DNA of 64,000 nucleotides from Pseudo-nitzschia pungens (GCA_037355855.1 CM074767.1:1798001-1862000); one strand, 5' to 3'. Numbered from the stretch's first letter, positions 45,008-55,882 are shown. The notes: generated by a model not told the origin, from the sequence alone. Numbers and translations: made by a program.

Positions 45008-47416
45008 ATGGCCCGCCGCAATCCGCAAATCGTGCGGAGAAGCCACCGCTTGTCGGTGGTTCTGGCGCTCGGGATGGCAACGGTGCTGGTTGCCAACATG
45101 CTCTCCATCGGCTATTGGATGCTGACGGAAGACGGCGTGGTTGTGAGTCACCGGGAGGCGGTCCGCGTCCCCCACCCGGAGGCGCACATCGTCGAGAATC
45201 GCGACGCGCGCCGGAAGCTGGGGTTGCTGTGGTTGCGAGGCGCGCGGGAGAGTCCAAGGAAGGAAGACGACGACAACGATGGCGACGGCGACGGCGACGG
45301 CGATAACCACGATCCAGCGAAGGACACCGCCAAGCGGACCGAACCAAACGCCAAGGGGCAAGAAACCAGCCAGCAACGAAACCCGAAGGATGAGCAGCAA
45401 AAGCAAAAGCAACAGCGAAACGAAGAACCAAACCGAAATCAAACAAACACCAAGAAGTCCCTGTTGAATTGCGAACGATACGGAGGTCCCTACGATTCCG
45501 ACTCGCTCGACGAAATGGTGTATTGGAAAGTGATTCCGGAGGACTGGACCTACTCATCCAAGTTCAAGACGGACGAGAACACCGAAGAACGCTTCCTCAC
45601 GTTCGACACGGACATGTCCGGATTCAACAACCAGCGCATGGTGTTCGAGATCAACCTGGCCATGGCAATTGTCACCGGCCGCACGCTGGTCCTGCACCGG
45701 GACCGACTCATCGATCACATCGACGACGACCGGAACAAGTTTTCGATGGAAGACTTTTTCGACCTCGAATCGATCGAAGCAAGGCTCCCCGGCGCGCTCA
45801 AAACCATTTCCATGGACGACTTTATCGCGAGAGAGGGAGGTCCCGACAAGCTCGACATTCCCACCGATTTCGTAGACTTTGAGCGGAGGCTGCCGCGGCT
45901 CATGCGCGAGCTCAATGTCGCCGAGACCGCGAACGACGCCGCCCGCAAACACCGTGTCGATGCGGACGAGGACGCGGACGCGGAGGCGGATGCGGACAAC
46001 AATGACGACGAGGAAAACGCTCATCCAGATGTTGCCGCGACCATCGAGTCGGTAATGGCGGGCTGGAGGCACCGCGATCGGTTTATCTACCAAAACTACA
46101 TAGACCTCCGATGCGACACGAAAACACTCGGCTCGGCGCACTGCTCCAACACCACCGACTGGACGAGCCTCCGCCACGTCATAGAGGCCACCCGCACCTA
46201 TCGCTACTACATTGACGAGTTTTTCTACAACCATCCAAAGGTGACCTGCCCAAAGTGGGGAATAGAGACCTGCCTCGTAGCGATTCCGGACCGGCTTGGG
46301 GATGACATGAACGCTGGCGCTTCCGGCAATAGCAACAACGGTACCGGCATCGAGCGCTTTGGCTCTTGGATGAAGGGCATGAACAAAGATTTCTGGTCGC
46401 GGCACGATCAATTCGTCGGCGCACCACCCCGGGTCAACGATCCCCCCGAAAAACGCCTCCAGGAGGTCTACCAGACGCGACTGGGCGTCTGCATCTACGA
46501 CAAAAACATGCAGAACCAAAAGTACTACCACATGCGAGACGACGCCACCGACGGATACCGACTCGTGGCCCACTGGTACGACTACATCTTCTTCGAGGAC
46601 TGGAGGGAGGACCTCTGGACAAAGCGCTTCTTCCGGGACCAGCTCCGCTACCACGATCGATTCCAGTGCGCGGCGGCACGCATCGTCGCGGCGATCCGCG
46701 ACGAGGCCCGGACCCGCTACGGGCATCCCGACGGGAGCTTCCACGCGATGCACATCCGGAGAACGGACCTGATCACCTTCTACCAAAAGTATGACCTCGA
46801 GCGGAACGCCTCGCAGATCTACGAGACCGCAACGCTCGGCGACCCGGTGCTCATACCACGAAACAGCGTGGTCTATGTCGCCACGGACGAGGCCGACAAG
46901 CAATTTTTCGACGTCTTTCGGGACGGCTACCAGCGCGTCTACTTTCTGGACGACTTTGTTCACCTGCTCGGCGACGATTTTCCGAAGGAATACTACGGAA
47001 TGATCGATCAGCTGGTGGCTTCCAGGGGAAAGCACTTTGTCGGGACGTACTATTCGACCTTTACGGGCTACATCAACCGGCTGCGGGGGTACCACTCGCA
47101 AAAACACAACACCAACCACCGGGAGGAGAACCCCGAGACGGCCCGAATCATCCGATCCCAGGGCACCATTCCCAGCTGGTTCTATTCCCCACCGAAAAGC
47201 AAGGACGTGTACCAGCGGTACGAACCGATGGGCCTCTCGCTCTTCGAAATGGAATACGCGCTCGCCTGGAGGAACATCGACCTGGATGTCGATCCGGAAC
47301 TTCGGGCGGCACTGGAGGAGGACGAGGCGGAGGAACGAGTCTTGGCGAAAGCAAATACGAATGTAAAACCAAAACCAAAAGCACAAGCCAAATCCAAATC
47401 CAAAGCGGCGAGCTGA
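45008..47416 (+). CDS. Type II membrane O-fucosyltransferase-like glycosyltransferase
   Basis: Single exon, 802 aa. One hydrophobic anchor (about residues 16-38, VVLALGMATVLVANML) follows a short basic tail, a Golgi type II layout. An acidic/Gln-rich stem (about 80-145) leads to the catalytic region. Fucosyltransferase-like motifs are: MSGFNNQRMVFEINLAMA (about 205-222, the G-x-N-N-Q-R donor-site loop), HAMHIRRTDLITF (about 578-590, the H-x-R-R-x-D motif), VVYVATDE, and FVGTYYSTFTGYINRLRGY (about 677-695). These define the GDP-fucose protein O-fucosyltransferase superfamily. Two insertions (a run of Glu, Asp and Ala at about 315-345, and a Gly/Asn stretch at about 435) are low-complexity. Donor and acceptor are unproven. 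The Lys-rich end (KPKAQAKSKSKAAS) is cytosol-like but would face the lumen. Confidence 0.8.
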   Translation: MARRNPQIVRRSHRLSVVLALGMATVLVANMLSIGYWMLTEDGVVVSHREAVRVPHPEAHIVENRDARRKLGLLWLRGARESPRKEDDDNDGDGDGDGDNHDPAKDTAKRTEPNAKGQETSQQRNPKDEQQKQKQQRNEEPNRNQTNTKKSLLNCERYGGPYDSDSLDEMVYWKVIPEDWTYSSKFKTDENTEERFLTFDTDMSGFNNQRMVFEINLAMAIVTGRTLVLHRDRLIDHIDDDRNKFSMEDFFDLESIEARLPGALKTISMDDFIAREGGPDKLDIPTDFVDFERRLPRLMRELNVAETANDAARKHRVDADEDADAEADADNNDDEENAHPDVAATIESVMAGWRHRDRFIYQNYIDLRCDTKTLGSAHCSNTTDWTSLRHVIEATRTYRYYIDEFFYNHPKVTCPKWGIETCLVAIPDRLGDDMNAGASGNSNNGTGIERFGSWMKGMNKDFWSRHDQFVGAPPRVNDPPEKRLQEVYQTRLGVCIYDKNMQNQKYYHMRDDATDGYRLVAHWYDYIFFEDWREDLWTKRFFRDQLRYHDRFQCAAARIVAAIRDEARTRYGHPDGSFHAMHIRRTDLITFYQKYDLERNASQIYETATLGDPVLIPRNSVVYVATDEADKQFFDVFRDGYQRVYFLDDFVHLLGDDFPKEYYGMIDQLVASRGKHFVGTYYSTFTGYINRLRGYHSQKHNTNHREENPETARIIRSQGTIPSWFYSPPKSKDVYQRYEPMGLSLFEMEYALAWRNIDLDVDPELRAALEEDEAEERVLAKANTNVKPKPKAQAKSKSKAAS

Positions 47417-48356
47417 GAGACATCGGAAGCAAACCCATCGAGCGGCGTGCGACGGTAGCCGAGGGCAGCAAGACCCAACCCCACAAGGCCGTTACAGACT
47501 CGCCGGAGCAAAACGACAATGGGAAACTAGGTTGGGCAAATCACAGTGTCCCAATCCCCCCCGATGCGATGATTCTCGCGATCCGTTCAAGGTCTGAGCG
47601 AGCTGGAACAAGCAGCAAAGATGGAGCCGTACAAGCCATGCAGACCTCACATCCTAGCTCTCTGATTTTGGTTGCAGCACATCGTTCCAGTCAGCCTTTC
47701 ATCACCGAATCGGATGTCCAGAAAGGCGATGGTATCAAAACGAGAACCGCATCAATGAGGAAAAACTACAGCTTCACCTAGCGAGAGCAAAATACTAGGG
47801 GAGTGGGCCGCGATCAAACGCTTCACGGGACTGCTGGCAGGAAGATTGAGCAAAACTCTTTGGATTGCATGAACCTCTCATAGTGCTGCTGGTTTGGAAA
47901 CGACAACCTCGGGATAGATTGGAACAAAATCTTCAAACAATGATCGATTCGGACTCACAACGTTGAGCCCGAATCTTGATTCTTCTACTTCGGGGAATGC
48001 CGTTAAGATCCGAAGGTTCTTGCACCGGCAACATGGATGACGAGCGTACGTCCTGGTGAATGTAATGAGCCTAATTCCATCTTTTGTTTTCATCAAGACC
48101 GATGTTTCAGAAGAATATTGTTGCGGATTTCTATCAGTACTGAGTAGGGCTGAATGGAAGAGGAAATCGACTAAAGTCTGCAAGGTTCTTTATCACGCGA
48201 CGTCACCACCCGATCCAATCATACGTCTTTTCTATGACATAAAGGTAGGATACAGTAGCAGTCTATGTATGACAGTTATGTATTCCTTGGGAAAGGGGCT
48301 AATTGAAACGATCGAGATTTAGAAGAGAATGAAAAACAGCCTGAATGATTCGGCAT
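47417..48356. other. Intergenic region, possible short exon on the minus strand
   Basis: No complete gene. A 101-codon minus-strand frame (47878-48183) ends with coding-like residues (LTAFPEVEESRFGLN, FVPIYPEVVVSKPAAL) but has no ATG. It follows an acceptor-like TTGCAG, so it may be a last exon or a relic. I leave it uncalled. Confidence 0.35.
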
Positions 48357-49997
48357 TCACTTTTCGTTCGATTCTTTTCTATCAAAACTGATGGACTGCA
48401 TCAAGATTTCGGACAGGACGACCATGGAAAGTTTTTTCAGTCGAATTCTAGTCGTCCAATCTGGACCTACATTCCACTTGCCAGTCTGGGGATCAAGGAG
48501 TGCTCGAATACAACGACCTTGAAGGCATGTCAATACTTTTTCCACTGCTGATCCGTTCAGTCGTAGCTGCTGCTCCATTAACAGTAAGGCAACGTCACTC
48601 GATATGATTGGAAGCATATCCTTGCTAGTTAGAAACTCGAACTGTTCGGGATCAACCAAATCAGGGAACTTTCTAACAAACTCGGAAAAAAGCCGACTCC
48701 ACACTTCGGTAATACTTGATCGTAGCTCTTTCCGATTGGTCTTCGCTTTGAATACATCTATCCAAAGATCAACATCCTGTAGTTTATTGTTCAAACAGAA
48801 CTTGCTGGACAAATATGATGGGTTACGGACACAAAGTTCGGCGACTTCTTGCTGGAGAATGCTCGCACCCAAGACCTTGGCACCCCTATAGAAAATGGCA
48901 AGTGAATAGGAAGATTCATCATTGATTATATTGCTGCAATGTTTCAGTCTCTGTCGAATGTAGCTCCAAACCTCCTCTTTCAAGTCGTCTAAGCAAAAAT
49001 AATCACACAAACAAAGCATACCCATGGAAGAATCTGGAGTGAACTTTAGCTTCTTTGAATAAAGCCAATCCAATAACGCTTCAAAGTGTTCAATCGACAC
49101 AACGCCTGATTCACAATGTTCCCTTTCCATTTGGTGACAGCTTTGCCCCGCTTCACAGTTGGATAATCCACCGCGGAAGATCCGATCAAAATGATCAGAT
49201 TTATGACCAAGTATCATTCGGTGAATTGAGTAACACGCCGTGTGAGCAACGGACCCCTTGTTCGCATCGTAGTATTTGACGTTGAGCTTCCAATCTGCAT
49301 AAGGAGGATCCTCCTCTGTAGCTCTAGCCCAGTATGGCTTCTTCGGCCTCGTCAGATGACGGGCAGTCGCCGAACACTTTGGTTTCTTTTTCGAGATAGA
49401 GCTGTTGCAAGTCGATTCAGACGTCCTCTTTAAGACCTTCTTGAGACATTTCGATGGTATCTGGTCCTTAGACGAGGTATGATTCTGACAACTCGATTGC
49501 GTCGTCTTGTTCGAGGTCTGCTCTGGACATCCCATCGTTTGTTGTTTTTCTGATTTGATAGCGATGTTTATTTCAGGCTTCGGAGGACCCTCTTCATTCT
49601 GTTCTTTTTTATGTCTCAGTTGAACGTTTGTAGATATTTGCCGATGCTTCTTAACGCTCCGGTGAATGCGTTCTTTGTTGGTCGTTATGTAGCTTGCAAG
49701 AGCTGCCAAGGTTGATTTTCGGATAAAATCATCGATATTTTCAGGGAACAGTACCTTATCATCTGGCAAGGTTTCGGCTCTCAATCCGTAGAGCTGTCTG
49801 ATTTCCTTCCCGAGGCGGCGTCTGATTGGGTGCCTCTCTGAGGATGATTCTTTTTTGCCCAATACTTCGGGCTCTTTGCTCCGTATCGCTTCCGCGACCT
49901 CACGAGATGATTTCACTCCCTCGCAGTAATTCTTATCGGTCAGATTGATGATTGTATCAGTCATGGTTAAGTTGCTGAAGTGTGTTGCATAAGCCAA
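48357..49997 (-). CDS. BTB/POZ domain protein
   Basis: Single exon, 546 aa from the first ATG; a second ATG eleven codons later (MTDTIINL) is also possible. The first 235 residues are basic and Ser/Lys/Gln-rich, with probable nuclear-localisation clusters (KKPKCSATARHLTRPKKP). The BTB fold spans about 240-350: KYYDANKGSVAHTACYSIHRMILGHKSDHFDRIF (read in parts: VAHTACYSIHRMILGHKS, FDRIFRGG), with FEALLDWLYSKKLKF and LCLCDYFCLDDLKEEV. A BACK-like helical region follows (about 355-470). BTB proteins dimerise and often recruit Cullin-3 ubiquitin ligases; the substrate is unknown. Codon use is more AT-rich than in its neighbours. Confidence 0.75.
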   Translation of the reverse strand: MAYATHFSNLTMTDTIINLTDKNYCEGVKSSREVAEAIRSKEPEVLGKKESSSERHPIRRRLGKEIRQLYGLRAETLPDDKVLFPENIDDFIRKSTLAALASYITTNKERIHRSVKKHRQISTNVQLRHKKEQNEEGPPKPEINIAIKSEKQQTMGCPEQTSNKTTQSSCQNHTSSKDQIPSKCLKKVLKRTSESTCNSSISKKKPKCSATARHLTRPKKPYWARATEEDPPYADWKLNVKYYDANKGSVAHTACYSIHRMILGHKSDHFDRIFRGGLSNCEAGQSCHQMEREHCESGVVSIEHFEALLDWLYSKKLKFTPDSSMGMLCLCDYFCLDDLKEEVWSYIRQRLKHCSNIINDESSYSLAIFYRGAKVLGASILQQEVAELCVRNPSYLSSKFCLNNKLQDVDLWIDVFKAKTNRKELRSSITEVWSRLFSEFVRKFPDLVDPEQFEFLTSKDMLPIISSDVALLLMEQQLRLNGSAVEKVLTCLQGRCIRALLDPQTGKWNVGPDWTTRIRLKKLSMVVLSEILMQSISFDRKESNEK

Positions 49998-51090
49998 CTA
50001 GCACGTACTTCCACTTCGTATTGTGTACGCAATTCGTCACATCCAACGCGAAAACCATTTTATTTCCCTTCGATCTTGATCGCGAAGTAGAGGTGAAGAT
50101 CACTGGAGTTTATATAAACGCAAGAAGGACCTTTATTCTAACAGATTTCTATGATGTTTTTGAATCCGTGCTCTTCGGATTATTTAAATTTTTCCCTGTC
50201 TTAAAATCGTCTAAAGATGAATCATTAATCAATCATGAGATAAAGTATAATGGTTCAGTTTGGTTATTTGTAATCTGTCGTAAAAATACTTATTAAAACG
50301 CCAACTATCTCACTTTATGAACTTCTTGTTGATACTTGAAACTTTCAATCCCATGTGTAAACACTTGAAACTACTTTTTTGGATCGTAAAACTAACGGCG
50401 AGGTTCAAAAAACAATACACATCTGTTTTTGAAAAAGTATCTCTTGTAGTCCAGTCACGGCAAAATGGTACGATTATGGGGAAAGTGACTACACTACTGC
50501 TCTTTGGTATTTGCGTCTATGTTTAGCGACACAAATCCTATATGCGTCCAGTCGATCTGTACATGAATGAAGGAAAGAAGAAGGGATCGTTACGTTTAAT
50601 GGTTCACAATCAGATTGTTTTACTATTTATTGTGGATCAAAACGGAAGTTTATTATCCTTTTTCAAACTATACTACGTCTACAAGCTCGATCGAAATCAC
50701 CAGATCATACTGGCGTACTACAGTATTTCGATATCAGCAATCCTGGAATCGCCTGCTATATTCTATATTCTAGTACGAAACCCAACCCAATCCCAGCTCC
50801 ATTCAGACTAAAGGAGATGCAGGATCATTTCATTCAATGCATCCATTCGCACTGGATGCCAAGCAAGCTACCAACGCAATGAGGCAACCGATCGGCCCCG
50901 CTGAAGCAAGAGATTACTGCAATGACAGCGATTCTTCTCTTTCAAAATTGACTGTCAATCGAATTCAAAAATGTTGAGCGCAAAAGCAAAGTTGCAAGTT
51001 TCCCAACAACGTTCCAAGCAATGTTTCGAAACAACACGCAAAAGGATCAATCGAATCATCTGAAGAATTTAAAACAAAAGGTTCCGATCA

Positions 51091-51189
51091 ATTACTACGA
51101 AATTCCTATCAGCTGAACCCCTGTTCTTGAAGAAATTCGTGCTAAAGTATGTAGAACAAATGGTCAGCTAAAAGGAATTCCGTAGTATT
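51091..51189. mobile_element. Short foldback element, about 99 bp with 25-bp inverted arms
   Basis: The arm 51091-51115 (ATTACTACGAAATTCCTATC and on to AGCTG) and the arm 51165-51189 (CAGCTAAAAGGAATTCCGTA and on to GTATT) are imperfect reverse complements. The same terminal sequence recurs at 51395 and 26606. No coding capacity; MITE-like. Confidence 0.5.
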
Positions 51190-51394
51190 CGAAGCAATGA
51201 TTCAACGTTGTTTCGTTTCGTTTTCTTTTTATGTGTTTAGATAAAAATTTTGTGTTGAGAAAATGTTTTTGTTGATGAGTACGGTATTATTCATGTTGTT
51301 GGCGCGACTCGTACTCCGTTCATAAGTGATGACTTGCGCTACCATTCCGTACGAAGTACTAATTATTGTTTTTTACACGCATTGACCTTTTCAC

Positions 51395-51451
51395 TTACTA
51401 CGGAATTCCTATCAGCTGTCCCCCGGCTTCCGTAGAAACGAGTAGTTGGGC
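51395..51451. repeat. Dispersed hairpin repeat, copy related to 26606-26660
   Basis: The sequence TACGGAATTCCTATCAGCTG leads to TCCCCCGGCTTCCGTAGAAA and matches 26606-26660 at roughly four of five positions. CTACGGAA and TTCCGTAG can pair, giving a hairpin with a C-rich loop. Confidence 0.6.
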
Positions 51452-52049
51452 TTACTTCATACTACTACTAGTATATCTGACCAAATATCTCTCCTTAGCA
51501 ATGCAAACCTAAGCAACAAATGCTATAACACTTATTTGTAATTAGCATGAACTAACTGTTTGGAACAGCTGCTGTTGCAATTGGTGAGCTAAACCTCTAG
51601 ATTTGGCCTCCATTGCTTACTAGTTGGCCCTTTTGACTTCTTGGTTCATCTGCAAAAAGTTTGTTTCATTGACAAAAATCCCTGGTACGACGAGTAATAC
51701 GAGTAATTAACCTTCCCTTACACATCAGTACCGTACCGTACCGTATGGTACCGGTATGTATTGAGTACTGGTATGACGAAGATGATCTGTGTTTGGGATT
51801 TCTCAACCTCGCGGTAAGATTACTCAACATAGAGGACATAGTTGTACGGGTACAGTAAATTAACGCACCATCAAAGATCTCCATACTTTTATGATAATAC
51901 GAAGTATTATTTTTTATCAGATCTCGGATGGACGGCCGACTGCATCGGGCATTGAGAGGACGCACTACCTTACCTACAACGTTTCCTACTCACAGTTGAC
52001 CTCACGAAAACAGGAGCGGTTTGCCCAAAGAAGGGAGTCTCTCGCTTCC

Positions 52050-54698
52050 ATGTCCGTTCTCCACCGCGGTGTTCAGTGTTCCCGTTCCGCGGCTAGCTCG
52101 TCGTTCCCTGTCTGCGGCCTGCTTCCGGAACGGGTTGCACCTTTGGCGGCAGCGAGGAAATCCCCAACCATGGCAATGGCAACCAACAGAATGATTTCCT
52201 TTGTCCGTGTACAGCGCCAGCTGTTCCACAACCTCCCGTGGCACAGTCGCCAATTCGTTCCCGATTCGTTCCGCTCTCGGCACAAAGGTGCACCGGGACG
52301 ATGCCCACCCGGGTTTGTGAGATGCGCTTTCGGGAGCCGTGGAACCAGCCCGCAACACTACCTCCATAGTGCCGAGGACGAGAGCAATTCCAAGGTCCTG
52401 GGAGGGCGACTGCGCGCATGGCTTCGGCAGCAGCAGCAGCAGCAAGGGCGACCGAAGCGAAAGGGACTCTTGCTGCCGCCGACCACCCCCGGGACCTCCG
52501 AGGACGTCCTGGTTGCCTCTTGGAAGCATGCGGAAGACGTTCTAGAGACGTCGCTCCGAGACATTCGCGTGTTGCGGGCACGGTGCGAGCGCACCGCGGG
52601 GGAGGGTGCTTCGGGCAGCGAGAACGAGTGGATCGGGATGATCCGGGATTGCATCCGGTTGCTGGATCACCTGTCCCGGTCCCTCCCGCAGGCGGAGGAC
52701 CACTCGTCGTCCTGGTTGTTCGATCGCGACCCCGGTGCATCATCGGTTCCGGGCCCGGGGGAAACGAGCGTCCTGAACAAGAGCCTGCTGAACGAGTTGC
52801 TAAAGGAATGGATGATGGGATGGAAGGCAACGCAACAGCAGCAGCAGCAGCAGCACGTCCAGCATCAAGTCCTTGGTGGCAGCGGCACCACACGAGGTCA
52901 ACCCCCAAACCTTATTAATGCGAATACACTGCCTAGTCCGTCAGCCATGGCCGAAAGGGTTGATGCGTACCGATCCACGAGCTTGATTCAACCGGATTCG
53001 ACCTCCTTCAATCTGTTGCTCCACGCCATGATCCGTGGTGAGCCAGGCCGCCACACCCGCCGACGATTGGCGGCAATCAATCTGGCCGACGACTATCTCC
53101 GCCGATTGGTGGAAGCGCAGTCCGTTTCGTCGTCATCATCACTGCCGCGTGCCAACTATTTCGATGCCGTCTCGGTGGCAACCGTCATGAAGGGATGGGT
53201 CGATCTGGGACAACCCCAGCGTGCGCACGACTGGCTGGATCGGACCCGGACCGCTTCGGTCCCTCCCAACGCCGTAGCCTATGCCACGGTGATCGATGGG
53301 TGGGCCAAGTCCCGAAACCCTCGAAAGGCGGAAGCCGTTCTGGAAGAGGCGCTGAGCGAGGCCCTGGGTCGACTCGAGTTCGAGCAAGCCAACGGCAACG
53401 AAAATAATGAAACCGAGAATGGAATCATTGTGGTGGATCGGGTGGCATTCCACACGGTTCTGGATGCCTGGGCGGCCTCCGCCGCAACCGGTGGAAATTC
53501 CGAGGCACCGTTCCCCGCAACCCGCGCCAGAGCCCTGGTGGAAATGATGCACGAATTGGCGGACGACCATCCCGATCGCCTCGAACACCTCCGTCCCAGC
53601 GACGAAACCTGGTACAAATTGATATCCGCCGTTGCCGCGCAACCGCCGGCTCCACCTGCTTCAAAGAACCCCGACTCGGGTCCCCGGGCCGCCGAGGCAC
53701 TGTTGAAGAAATTCGAGGACGACACCGGGAGCCATTCGGCCACTCCCGCCATCGTGCTGAACCGCTTGCTGCGGGCCTACTGCGCCAGCGGAAGGCATAT
53801 GGAAGAGGCGGAAGACTTTTACCACCGTCGCTGCGAGATTCTGGAATCGTCTTCGTCGCAATCGCAGCGGCAGTCTTCCGGCACCGCCGCAAAACCCGTG
53901 TCGGTCTTCCCGGATCAAGTCACTTTCCATACAATCCTAGACGGATGGGCAACGGCCGCCGAGGTTGCAAAAAAAAAGGACAAGTTCAAGTCCAAAGCGA
54001 AGTCCAAATCCAAGTCAAAGTCAAAATCCAAAAGCACTGCGGCTGCGAATGAAGCTGCCGCCAAGATCCCCATTCGTGCCGAGGCGTGGCTGGAGGAGAT
54101 GCACCGGCGCTCCCATCCTCCGTCAACCAGAGCTTACGGCAGTATCTTGCAAGCGTGGAGCTTGTCGACTCGGTGTCACGAGGACGCCCCCGATCGCGCC
54201 GAGGAGCTCTTGAAGGGCCACGTCTGGAAAATGCTGGAAAACCACGATGGCATGCATTCGGCACCCGGCATCACGATTTGTACCAACATCGTACTCAGGG
54301 CCTGGTCCAACCACATTGCTTCCTTTCCAACCTCCTCACGGGTTGTCCAAACCAGTGAAAGACCCTCTGGACGCGCCGTCGGTCGCTGCCTCCGGCTCTT
54401 CCAGGATTTCCTGGCGTTGGCGAAGAAATCTTCTCCGCCATTGTTGGCTCCCACGGCGGAAACTTTTCGGGCGGTCCTGCACGCAATCGTTTCGCCATCA
54501 AACGGAATGACACCGGTGCAGAAATACGATCATTCCAGGGCCCTTTTGGCGTGTATGACGGACGTTTACAATGTTCGTCCGGGACCCGCTGATCTCAAGA
54601 AGTTCAACCGCATCGAATCAATGATAGAACACGACTATCTTCAGCGGACCAAGCAAAAAGGGAACACAAACAAACAGACACAGCCAAAACAGTTTTGA
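52050..54698 (+). CDS. Pentatricopeptide repeat (PPR) protein, probably organellar
   Basis: I choose the ATG at 52050 (882 aa; MSVLHRGVQCSRSAASSSF) because it gives a basic, Ser/Arg-rich organelle leader. The frame is open upstream to 51891, with less coding-like content. PPR-type helix pairs are visible in the centre: FDAVSVATVMKGWVDLGQPQ, NAVAYATVIDGWAKSRNPRK followed by AEAVLEEALSEALG, RVAFHTVLDAWAASAA, QVTFHTILDGWATAAEV, STRAYGSILQAWSLST and CTNIVLRAWSNHIAS. Each shows the T-x-L-D/I-x-x-W-A signature common in diatom PPR proteins. They bind specific RNA sequences in mitochondria or plastids and affect stability, editing or translation. There is a Lys/Ser tract (about 637-660) and Gln runs. 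Targeting is inferred. Confidence 0.75.
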   Translation: MSVLHRGVQCSRSAASSSFPVCGLLPERVAPLAAARKSPTMAMATNRMISFVRVQRQLFHNLPWHSRQFVPDSFRSRHKGAPGRCPPGFVRCAFGSRGTSPQHYLHSAEDESNSKVLGGRLRAWLRQQQQQQGRPKRKGLLLPPTTPGTSEDVLVASWKHAEDVLETSLRDIRVLRARCERTAGEGASGSENEWIGMIRDCIRLLDHLSRSLPQAEDHSSSWLFDRDPGASSVPGPGETSVLNKSLLNELLKEWMMGWKATQQQQQQQHVQHQVLGGSGTTRGQPPNLINANTLPSPSAMAERVDAYRSTSLIQPDSTSFNLLLHAMIRGEPGRHTRRRLAAINLADDYLRRLVEAQSVSSSSSLPRANYFDAVSVATVMKGWVDLGQPQRAHDWLDRTRTASVPPNAVAYATVIDGWAKSRNPRKAEAVLEEALSEALGRLEFEQANGNENNETENGIIVVDRVAFHTVLDAWAASAATGGNSEAPFPATRARALVEMMHELADDHPDRLEHLRPSDETWYKLISAVAAQPPAPPASKNPDSGPRAAEALLKKFEDDTGSHSATPAIVLNRLLRAYCASGRHMEEAEDFYHRRCEILESSSSQSQRQSSGTAAKPVSVFPDQVTFHTILDGWATAAEVAKKKDKFKSKAKSKSKSKSKSKSTAAANEAAAKIPIRAEAWLEEMHRRSHPPSTRAYGSILQAWSLSTRCHEDAPDRAEELLKGHVWKMLENHDGMHSAPGITICTNIVLRAWSNHIASFPTSSRVVQTSERPSGRAVGRCLRLFQDFLALAKKSSPPLLAPTAETFRAVLHAIVSPSNGMTPVQKYDHSRALLACMTDVYNVRPGPADLKKFNRIESMIEHDYLQRTKQKGNTNKQTQPKQF

Positions 54699-54923
54699 TA
54701 CAGCAGAGACTTTGGTTGTCAGTAAGAAGTAGGAGATAGAAGAATTTTGACAATGTTGGAGGATTGCCACAAAGTGTCTCTTTCGAATAGATAAACGTGA
54801 CATACTGTTGCACCTTCCCAATAAGATTGTAAGTTTCTAAATTCCTTCCTTTTAAAATGTTTTTCTAGTGAAAATTATCTGTAACAACCAAAAAGACTCC
54901 CATCGATCCAGTGAACGATCGAT

Positions 54924-55882
54924 TTAGGTTCTCTTGGCCATGCGCTTGCGTTGCATGCGCTCGAACTTCTTTCGGAGGCGTCCTTCCTTGATCTTGCGCT
55001 TCTTCTTCTCTTGGGAGTTTTCGAAATAACGCTTGTGGCGGAGTTCCATCAAATGGCCAGAGTTGGAGACGGCACGCTTGAATCTGCGGAGTGCGCTCTC
55101 GATGGGTTCACCATCACCGACATTAACCTTGATGTTGACATCCAGCGAAGTGGCTGGGCGAGCACAGGTGTTGTCTGTGTATGTATGTGCAGGAGAAAGG
55201 AAATGCCAGAAAAGAAAAGTCAGTAATCAAATACGTGAATCGTTTCCATATCAATATCAATTGCTGTTGGAACGAAAATGAGAACAAAATATAGGATCAA
55301 GACGACGGATGAAAGAAGGTTTGTACGGCTTTTCGAGTAGTTCAGAACTGGGAATTCAGTCTCAAGACAAGTCAACTGCGAGTTCTTCCAGGATTTTTTT
55401 CAAATTGGTTAATTCGAGCTAAACCCTTCTCCATTTGATACATGTTGTCGTGTTGATCAATCTCAAATCTCGCAATTAGTGGCCAATGACTGATCCCTGT
55501 ACAAGTACAGGATCATGGGTGACATCATGAGAAATAAACAAATATTTCCTCGACGACAGGGAACAAAACTCTGACTTCTTTGACACCGACTAATGTCGAT
55601 TTCTGAGCTCTCCATTCGAACTTATGATGCCGTTAAACTTTCAGTCTATCCAGTGAACCAGAATTGTTACTCTGTCCTGATCTCAATTGTGTGTCAATCC
55701 GATAAGGTATGCTACATTCCGTGATCGGTCTCCACTCGGGACGTCCTGACCGTGTTCCGAGACGGATGGACTAAATTCTCCAGTGGTCGTTTGCGACACT
55801 TACGCGTAGGGGCGAATGCAGTAGCACTCAATGCAACGAGGCAGGCAACAAGAGCCGAGAGAAGGAAAGAAAACTTGGCCAT
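54924..55882 (-). CDS. rps21: Plastid ribosomal protein bS21, two exons
   Basis: Join on the minus strand 55882-55804 and 55174-54924 (330 nt, 109 aa; phase 1). The donor is ACGC|GTAAGT and the acceptor CACAG|AC. Exon 1 is just the targeting leader MAKFSFLLSALVACLVALSA plus TAFAPT, a textbook signal peptide with the AFAP plastid motif. Exon 2 encodes the whole ribosomal protein: VNIKVNVGDGEPIESALRRF, KRAVSNSGHLMELRHKRYFE and a Lys/Arg tail KKKRKIKEGRLRKKFERMQR ending MAKRT. bS21 is a small-subunit protein near the anti-Shine-Dalgarno end and helps initiation. The 628-bp intron is unusually long for this window. The gene reads tail to tail with the PPR gene. Confidence 0.9.

Larger units (their letters stand above)
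49998..52049. other. AT-rich intergenic region with inverted-repeat elements
   Basis: No gene is supported; open frames at 49982-50811 are AT-rich and show no domain. It contains an inverted-repeat element at 51091-51189 and a related copy at 51395-51451, plus TACCGTAC tracts near 51725-51770. Confidence 0.5.

Noticed and set aside
45554..47386. 610-codon minus-strand open frame
   Set aside because: It is antisense to the fucosyltransferase-like gene, which has conserved motifs.
47878..48183. 101-codon minus-strand frame with coding-like end
   Set aside because: It has no start codon, partner exon or domain; noted in the intergenic entry only.
54951..55226. 91-codon plus-strand open frame
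   Set aside because: It is antisense to bS21 exon 2, whose protein is unmistakable.
55175..55803. Possible snoRNA in the long bS21 intron (ATGATGT near 55540)
   Set aside because: No box D and no closing stem were found at a suitable distance on the sense strand.
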